Origin: Ornithoclostridium sp949298505
Lineage (GTDB): Bacteria > Bacillota > Clostridia > Christensenellales > UBA3700
Reading direction: 5' to 3'
Length of the DNA stretch: 10,975 nucleotides
Assembly: GCA_949298505.1 (NCBI GenBank)
Contig: CASFWW010000031.1
Coordinates: 1-10,975, forward strand
The stretch's first letter is position 1; every line of letters begins with the position of its first letter. Both the position numbers and the translations under genes were made by a program. Under the pieces are notes generated by a model. It ran no database searches, was not told the DNA's origin, and worked only from the letters and a program-made list of their open reading frames with translations. Positions 7,917 to 10,975 of the stretch are shown piece by piece.

Positions 7917-8001
7917 TCGTTGAATAAGTGAAATTTCGTCTCTGAAATGTCAAATTTTTGTAAACATGTTTTCGGCGGGCGGCAACGTTTCGGGCTTTAC
8001 G

Positions 8002-8028
8002 TTTTTTCGACGGAGTGTCGCGAAAAAA
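8002..8028. other. Hairpin in the divergent intergenic region
   Basis: A T6 run (8002-8007) and an A6 run (8023-8028) flank CGAC (8008-8011) and GTCG (8017-8020), giving a stem with a 2-nt bulge. An alternative is a straight 8-bp stem TTTTTTCG with CGAAAAAA. It lies upstream of both divergent promoters. It may be a remnant terminator or a binding site; the role is unknown. Confidence 0.4.
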
Positions 8029-8053
8029 TCAAGTACACATTGCCAAATATTTG

Positions 8054-8081
8054 TTGCAACGACAATAAATAATGATATAAT
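8054..8081 (+). promoter_or_regulatory. Extended -10 promoter of the TIM-barrel gene, placed for a leaderless transcript
   Basis: A perfect extended -10, TGATATAAT, has its hexamer at 8076-8081. A weak -35 TTGCAA (8054-8059) lies 16 nt upstream. The expected transcript start is 8088-8089, which is the A of the ATG. A perfect 14-bp palindrome, ATAATAATTATTAT (8077-8090), overlaps the -10 and the start codon and could be a regulatory site. Confidence 0.7.
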
Positions 8082-8088
8082 AATTATT

Positions 8089-8898
8089 ATGGAAACAGGT
8101 ATTTCAACGGCTTCGTTTTTTCCGCGCCTTTACACAGAGGACGCACTCTCCAGAATAGGGGAACTGGGTGCAAAAGTTTCAGAGGTTTTTTTCGCTTCAA
8201 GATGCGAATATACCGAGGATTTCGGCAAAGTATTGCTTGAGAGACTGAGCGACGCTCCTATGTTGCGAGTTCACTCCGTGCACGCCCTCACCAATCAGTT
8301 TGAGCCGGAACTTTACAGCCTGAACGACAGAGCGTACAAGGACGCGGAAGATACCTTTGAAGCGGTGTGTTCAGTCGCCCGGCAGATAGGCGCTCACAAC
8401 TATACTTTTCACGGCGCAACCATGCTGAAAAAAGCTGTCAAGTACAGTTTTAATTATGATCTCATTTCAGAGAGAGTCAACGTGCTGTGCGGTATTGCCG
8501 CAAAATACGGCGTCACGCTGTGTTACGAAAACGTGCACTGGGCGTATTTTTCAAATCCGCGGTTTTTTGCCGCGATAAAGGATCGCTGCCCGCAACTGGG
8601 CGCAACGCTTGACATAAAACAGGCGATGCAGTCCGAAATCAGCTGGAAAGACTACCTTTTTGAAATGAAGGGAAGACTCAGGACGGTCCATCTCTGCGAT
8701 TATGACGAAAACGGAAATCTTTGTCTGCCCGGGCAGGGAGTTTTCGATTTTGTGGAGTTTTATCGCGCGCTTGCCGAAGCCGGTTTTGACGGACCTTGCC
8801 TTATGGAAGTTTACACTAAGAGTTACAAGGATGAGAGCGAGCTGAAACGCGCGTTTGAATTTTTAAAAGAGTGCGAAATCAAAGCTTCAACCCGTTGA
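8089..8898 (+). CDS. Sugar phosphate isomerase/epimerase family protein (xylose-isomerase-like TIM barrel)
   Basis: A 269-residue protein of the AP-endonuclease-2/xylose-isomerase-like barrel family (Pfam PF01261), usually metal-dependent isomerases or epimerases; the substrate cannot be read from the sequence. Candidate metal ligands at barrel strand ends are E147 in LCYENVHW, D175 in GATLDIKQ, H201 in TVHLCDY and E240 in CLMEVY. H62, H65 and H108 are further likely active-site residues. The order E, D, H, E with this spacing is typical. The same frame stays open upstream to an ATG at 7966. I reject that start: the extra 41 residues cross the promoter, look nothing like the family, and the barrel begins correctly at METGISTASFF. 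No ribosome binding site precedes 8089. It is divergent from the transporter and upstream of pgi, whose promoter begins inside its stop codon. Confidence 0.85.
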   Translation: METGISTASFFPRLYTEDALSRIGELGAKVSEVFFASRCEYTEDFGKVLLERLSDAPMLRVHSVHALTNQFEPELYSLNDRAYKDAEDTFEAVCSVARQIGAHNYTFHGATMLKKAVKYSFNYDLISERVNVLCGIAAKYGVTLCYENVHWAYFSNPRFFAAIKDRCPQLGATLDIKQAMQSEISWKDYLFEMKGRLRTVHLCDYDENGNLCLPGQGVFDFVEFYRALAEAGFDGPCLMEVYTKSYKDESELKRAFEFLKECEIKASTR

Positions 8899-8921
8899 CA
8901 TTTTTGCCGCCTTGGTATAAT
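8895..8921 (+). promoter_or_regulatory. Sigma-A promoter of pgi, overlapping the upstream stop codon
   Basis: A consensus -35 TTGACA (8895-8900) contains the TGA stop of the TIM-barrel gene. The extended -10 TGGTATAAT has its hexamer at 8916-8921. The spacer is 15 nt, shorter than the 17 nt optimum, which the extended -10 may offset. An alternative -10, TAATAT (8918-8923), gives 17 nt. The predicted start is about 8928. Confidence 0.8.
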
Positions 8922-8927
8922 ATAAAC

Positions 8928-9064
8928 ACTGGTGTGTAGATAGGGTCAAACGGATTTTTTACCGTTTCAGGTTTGAATTCAGGTGTTTCCGGCGTATATT
9001 TCGCCGGCAGACTTACAGAATAAAATCACGCGCCTTTTTTCATGCGCGCCAAAGGAGTATTTAT
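8928..9064 (+). promoter_or_regulatory. Long structured 5' leader of pgi
   Basis: From the predicted start to the ATG there are about 137 nt holding several possible stems. AAACGG (8948-8953) can pair with CCGTTT (8962-8967). As an alternative, TCAAAC (8946-8951) can pair with GTTTGA (8971-8976), and the two pairings exclude each other. CCGGCG (8989-8994) pairs with CGCCGG (9002-9007). CGCGC (9029-9033) pairs with GCGCG (9044-9048) around a T-rich loop just before the ribosome binding site AAAGGAG (9051-9057). I do not recognise a known riboswitch class. Confidence 0.45.
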
Positions 9065-10480
9065 ATGCGTTATAACAAAAAAGAACTCAGAATCCGCGTG
9101 GATTTCAACAATATGATGAGCAAGTCCATAGGTCACGAGGGCTTTTCCGAAAGACAGATCGCTTCTTATGTCGAAGAAGTTGAAGCGGCTTTTGCGGCAG
9201 TCAATGCCGGCAGAGGCAAGGGTATGATGGGTTGGACGGAACTTCCGTACAATCAGGACGAAGTCGTAGAAGATATACTCGCAACGGCAAAATACGTCCG
9301 CAAGAATTTTGAATATTTCGTCGTTCTCGGCATTGGCGGCAGCGCGCTCGGTCCCATCGCGGCTTTCCAGGCTATCTGCCATCTGCATTACAACGACCTG
9401 CCCAAGCGCAAGAGAAAGGGCCCCAAGTTCTACGTGGAAGACAACGTAGACCCTGAAAGAATGGCGGCGCTTTTCGACGTTATCGACGTTGAAAAGACGA
9501 TGTTCAACGTGATCACCAAGTCCGGCAGTACCTCCGAGACGATGACCCAGTACCTGATCATCAACGATATCCTTAAGGCTAAACTGGGCGACAAGGCGAA
9601 AGATCATATCATCGCTACCACTTCCGCAAACAGCGGCAACCTTATCAAGATAGCTCAGAAAGAAGGTTACAAGACCTTCTATATCCCCGACGGCGTCGGC
9701 GGCAGATTCAGCGAGCTTTGCCCCGTAGGTCTGCTTCCCGCGGCGGTAGTCAATATCGATATCAAGGGTCTTCTGCAGGGTGCGCGCTATATGGACGAGC
9801 AGTGCAATAACCCCAACGTCAAGAAAAACCCCGCGCTTCTCGCCGCTCTTATGCAGTATATGGCGATGAAGAGAGGTAAGAATATCTCTGTCATGATGCC
9901 TTACGCTGACGGTCTCAAATACGTTGCAGACTGGTACGCTCAGCTCTGGGCGGAAAGCCTCGGCAAGAACAAGAACCTCGACGGCACCGCTTGCAATAAG
10001 GGTCAGACTCCCGTCAAATCCCTCGGCGTTACCGATCAGCACAGCCAGGTACAGCTTTACGCTGAAGGTCCGTTCGACAAGGTCATCACCTTTATCGGCG
10101 TGGACAATTACCGCGAAGAGGTCAAAATTCCCCAGGGTTGCGAAGATTTTCCCAACGTCAATTTCCTGTGCGGCCATACGATGAACGAACTCATCACCGC
10201 TGAAAGAAAAGCTACCGAGTACGCGTTGACCAAGGCGGGCAAGCTCAATCATACGATCATGCTCCCCGTGCTCAACGAATTTACCCTCGGCGAACTCCTC
10301 ATGTTCTTCATGCTCAAGACCGCTTACGCAGGCGCTCTTATGGGCATCGATACCTTCAACCAGCCCGGCGTCGAAGAAGGCAAGAACGCGACCTACGCGC
10401 TTCTCGGTCGTCCCGGTTACGACGAAAAGAGAGCAGAGCTTGCCAATGCTCCGCAGAAACTCAACAAATATATTATTTAA
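9065..10480 (+). CDS. pgi: Glucose-6-phosphate isomerase
   Basis: It interconverts glucose 6-phosphate and fructose 6-phosphate in glycolysis and gluconeogenesis, in the cytoplasm. The 471 residues show all family landmarks in order: GIGGSALGP (from G89), the phosphate-binding SGSTSET (S153-T159), GGRFSELCPVG with R214, LWAESLGK with the catalytic glutamate E297, DQHSQ with H326, and the C-terminal signature FNQPGVEEGK with the catalytic lysine K440. The length fits the short Gram-positive form (about 450) rather than the longer E. coli form (about 550). The ATG at 9065 follows AAAGGAG (9051-9057) by 7 nt. It appears to be a single-gene transcript with its own strong promoter and structured leader. 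Seven nucleotides after the stop codon begins a repeat array that may supply the terminator. Confidence 0.97.
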   Translation: MRYNKKELRIRVDFNNMMSKSIGHEGFSERQIASYVEEVEAAFAAVNAGRGKGMMGWTELPYNQDEVVEDILATAKYVRKNFEYFVVLGIGGSALGPIAAFQAICHLHYNDLPKRKRKGPKFYVEDNVDPERMAALFDVIDVEKTMFNVITKSGSTSETMTQYLIINDILKAKLGDKAKDHIIATTSANSGNLIKIAQKEGYKTFYIPDGVGGRFSELCPVGLLPAAVVNIDIKGLLQGARYMDEQCNNPNVKKNPALLAALMQYMAMKRGKNISVMMPYADGLKYVADWYAQLWAESLGKNKNLDGTACNKGQTPVKSLGVTDQHSQVQLYAEGPFDKVITFIGVDNYREEVKIPQGCEDFPNVNFLCGHTMNELITAERKATEYALTKAGKLNHTIMLPVLNEFTLGELLMFFMLKTAYAGALMGIDTFNQPGVEEGKNATYALLGRPGYDEKRAELANAPQKLNKYII

Positions 10481-10486
10481 TTTCTT

Positions 10487-10563
10487 TGCCGAAGCGACCG
10501 ACTCAAACACGGTTTTGAACGGCTGATTTACGATTAAACATTGTCGAGCCTCGACGGTAATAC
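10487..10563 (+). repeat. Repeat element A, first copy (A0), inverted relative to A1 and A2
   Basis: This segment aligns along its length with the reverse complement of 10571-10656. Identical blocks in order are a 16-nt block (TGCCGAAGCGACCGAC), AAACACG, GTTTTGA, GATTT, CGA, TAAAC, GAGCCTCG and GGTAATAC, about 59 matched bases. It lacks 9 nt that in A1 fall largely in a hairpin loop. It is the most diverged of the three A copies and begins 6 nt after the pgi stop codon. Confidence 0.8.
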
Positions 10564-10597
10564 CGCAAGAGTATTACCCCCGAGGCTCTTCTCGTTT
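10546..10597 (+). terminator. Probable pgi terminator formed where A0 meets A1
   Basis: GAGCCTCG (10546-10553) pairs with CGAGGCTC (10581-10588), and GGTAATAC (10556-10563) pairs with GTATTACC (10571-10578). That is 16 pairs with one 2x2 internal loop and a 7-nt loop. TTCTCGTTT follows, a modest T-rich tract. The stem is certain; efficient termination is inferred. Confidence 0.65.
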
Positions 10598-10656
10598 ACT
10601 CGCAAATCCTCTCGCTCAAAACACATCGCAGCGTGTTTTCGTCGGTCGCTTCGGCA
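10572..10656 (-). repeat. Repeat element A, second copy (A1)
   Basis: An 85-bp copy that matches 10788-10872 at 84 of 85 positions; the single difference is at 10607. It contains an internal 7-bp stem, AAAACAC (10618-10624) with GTGTTTT (10633-10639). It is inverted relative to A0, so A0 and A1 together make an imperfect palindrome across 10487-10656. Confidence 0.9.
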
Positions 10657-10665
10657 ATTTTTGAA

Positions 10666-10700
10666 ACCTTTACTGTAAGAGTATTACAGAGGGTCTTTTT
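10666..10700 (+). terminator. Terminator-like hairpin inside the repeat array
   Basis: CTGTAA (10673-10678) pairs with TTACAG (10684-10689) around a 5-nt loop, with further weak pairing of ACC (10666-10668) with GGT (10692-10694). CTTTTTCTTG follows. The GTAAGAGTATTAC part (10675-10687) differs by one base from 10565-10577 in the A0/A1 junction, so it looks like a degenerate copy of the same hairpin. Confidence 0.5.
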
Positions 10701-10768
10701 CTTGTCTTTTTGCAAAACGCTCGTTCTCGCTTACGTTCGCGCCGATTTTCTTCGGCTGCATTTTGTGC
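10694..10768 (-). repeat. Repeat element B, first copy (B1)
   Basis: A 75-bp segment matching 10901-10975 at 70 of 75 positions. It carries two small stems, GCCGA with TCGGC (10741-10756) and CTGCA with TGCAG (10755-10769). The reverse strand resembles element A in general order (a CCGAAG block, then CGAG-rich sequence, then TTTGC, then a CCTC/GTAATAC end), so A and B may be distant members of one family. Confidence 0.85.
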
Positions 10769-10787
10769 AGTTTAATATGCGCAATAT

Positions 10788-10872
10788 TATTACCCCCGAG
10801 GCTCTTCTCGTTTACTCGCAAACCCTCTCGCTCAAAACACATCGCAGCGTGTTTTCGTCGGTCGCTTCGGCA
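10788..10872 (-). repeat. Repeat element A, third copy (A2)
   Basis: A near-identical direct repeat of 10572-10656, displaced by 216 bp. Here the left arm of the A0/A1 terminator stem is absent, so this copy cannot form the same hairpin with adjacent sequence. The same internal AAAACAC/GTGTTTT stem is present. Confidence 0.9.
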
Positions 10873-10900
10873 TTAGAGTCGGGTTTTATTTGCGCTGAAC

Positions 10901-10975
10901 TCTTTTGCTTGTCTTTTTGCAAAACGCCCGTCCTCGCCTGCGTTCGCGCCGATTTTCTTCGGCTGCATTTTGTGC
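10901..10975 (-). repeat. Repeat element B, second copy (B2), running to the window edge
   Basis: A direct repeat of 10694-10768, displaced by 207 bp, with 5 differences. It stops at the last base of the window, so the element and probably the array continue. The whole stretch 10481-10975 (495 nt) holds only these repeats and their linkers; I see no credible gene in it. Confidence 0.85.

Noticed and set aside
7925..7953. Consensus TTGACA on the minus strand (complement of 7948-7953) as an extra transporter promoter
   Set aside because: No acceptable -10 hexamer lies 16-18 nt downstream; the 7888-7916 pair is much better.
7966..8088. N-terminal extension of the TIM-barrel protein from an ATG at 7966
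   Set aside because: The 41 extra residues run through a hairpin and the promoter, resemble nothing in the family, and lack a ribosome binding site. The barrel begins normally at 8089.
9042..9116. Upstream ATG (24-codon frame) overlapping the start of pgi
   Set aside because: It has no ribosome binding site, and AAAGGAG is placed for the ATG at 9065 instead.
9026..10510. Long minus-strand open frame (494 codons) opposite pgi
   Set aside because: pgi has every catalytic motif in the plus frame; the opposite frame has none and no convincing ribosome binding site.
10597..10872. Minus-strand open frame in A1 and A2 reading AEATDENTLRCVLSER
   Set aside because: It is present in both near-identical copies, but identity comes from duplication. 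The diverged copy A0 breaks the frame after a few residues, and no start with a ribosome binding site is visible.
10684..10968. Small minus-strand peptides starting MQPKKIGAN in the two B repeats (25 codons at 10684-10761 and 31 codons at 10873-10968)
   Set aside because: No ribosome binding site precedes either ATG, the four substitutions between the copies in the shared part all change the amino acid, and the tails differ. That pattern does not suggest selection on protein.
10481..10975. CRISPR array
   Set aside because: Repeats are 75-85 bp, only two or three copies, one inverted, with no regular unique spacers and no cas genes.

Overview
This window looks like chromosomal DNA from a Gram-positive, probably anaerobic and Clostridia-like bacterium. 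That placement is inference. It rests on strong GGAGG-type ribosome binding sites, sigma-A promoters with extended -10 elements, a medium-length single-ACT threonine deaminase, the ilvBCDA-ridA gene order and a glycine-type IlvD. The genes are ordinary core metabolism. The intergenic DNA holds the more unusual material.

Positions 1-5073 (+ strand) are the distal part of a branched-chain amino acid operon: the 3' part of ilvB (acetolactate synthase large subunit, cut by the window edge), ilvC, ilvD, ilvA and ridA. IlvA makes 2-oxobutanoate from threonine. IlvB, IlvC and IlvD carry 2-oxobutanoate and pyruvate to the 2-oxo acid precursors of isoleucine and valine. RidA hydrolyses the reactive enamine/imine released by IlvA. 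A strong 30-nt hairpin sits between ilvC and ilvD, just before the ilvD ribosome binding site. A clear intrinsic terminator follows ridA. The operon promoter lies outside the window.

Positions 5123-5276 are a convergent intergenic region with several hairpins. Positions 5277-7856 (- strand) encode a 12-helix MMPL/RND-superfamily transporter with its own extended -10 promoter. Divergent from it, 8089-8898 (+) encodes a xylose-isomerase-like TIM-barrel protein of unknown substrate. Its perfect extended -10 lies so close to the ATG that the mRNA is predicted to be leaderless.

Positions 8895-10480 hold pgi (glucose-6-phosphate isomerase). Its -35 box overlaps the stop codon of the TIM-barrel gene, and its roughly 137-nt leader contains several small hairpins.

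Positions 10481-10975 contain no convincing gene. They hold a repeat array: an approximately 80-bp element (A) present three times, with the first copy inverted relative to the others so that copies one and two form a 170-bp imperfect palindrome behind pgi, interleaved with a 75-bp element (B) present twice. The array runs off the window edge. This is the least explained part of the window and the best target for follow-up. I see no defence system, CRISPR array, tRNA, rRNA or insertion sequence.
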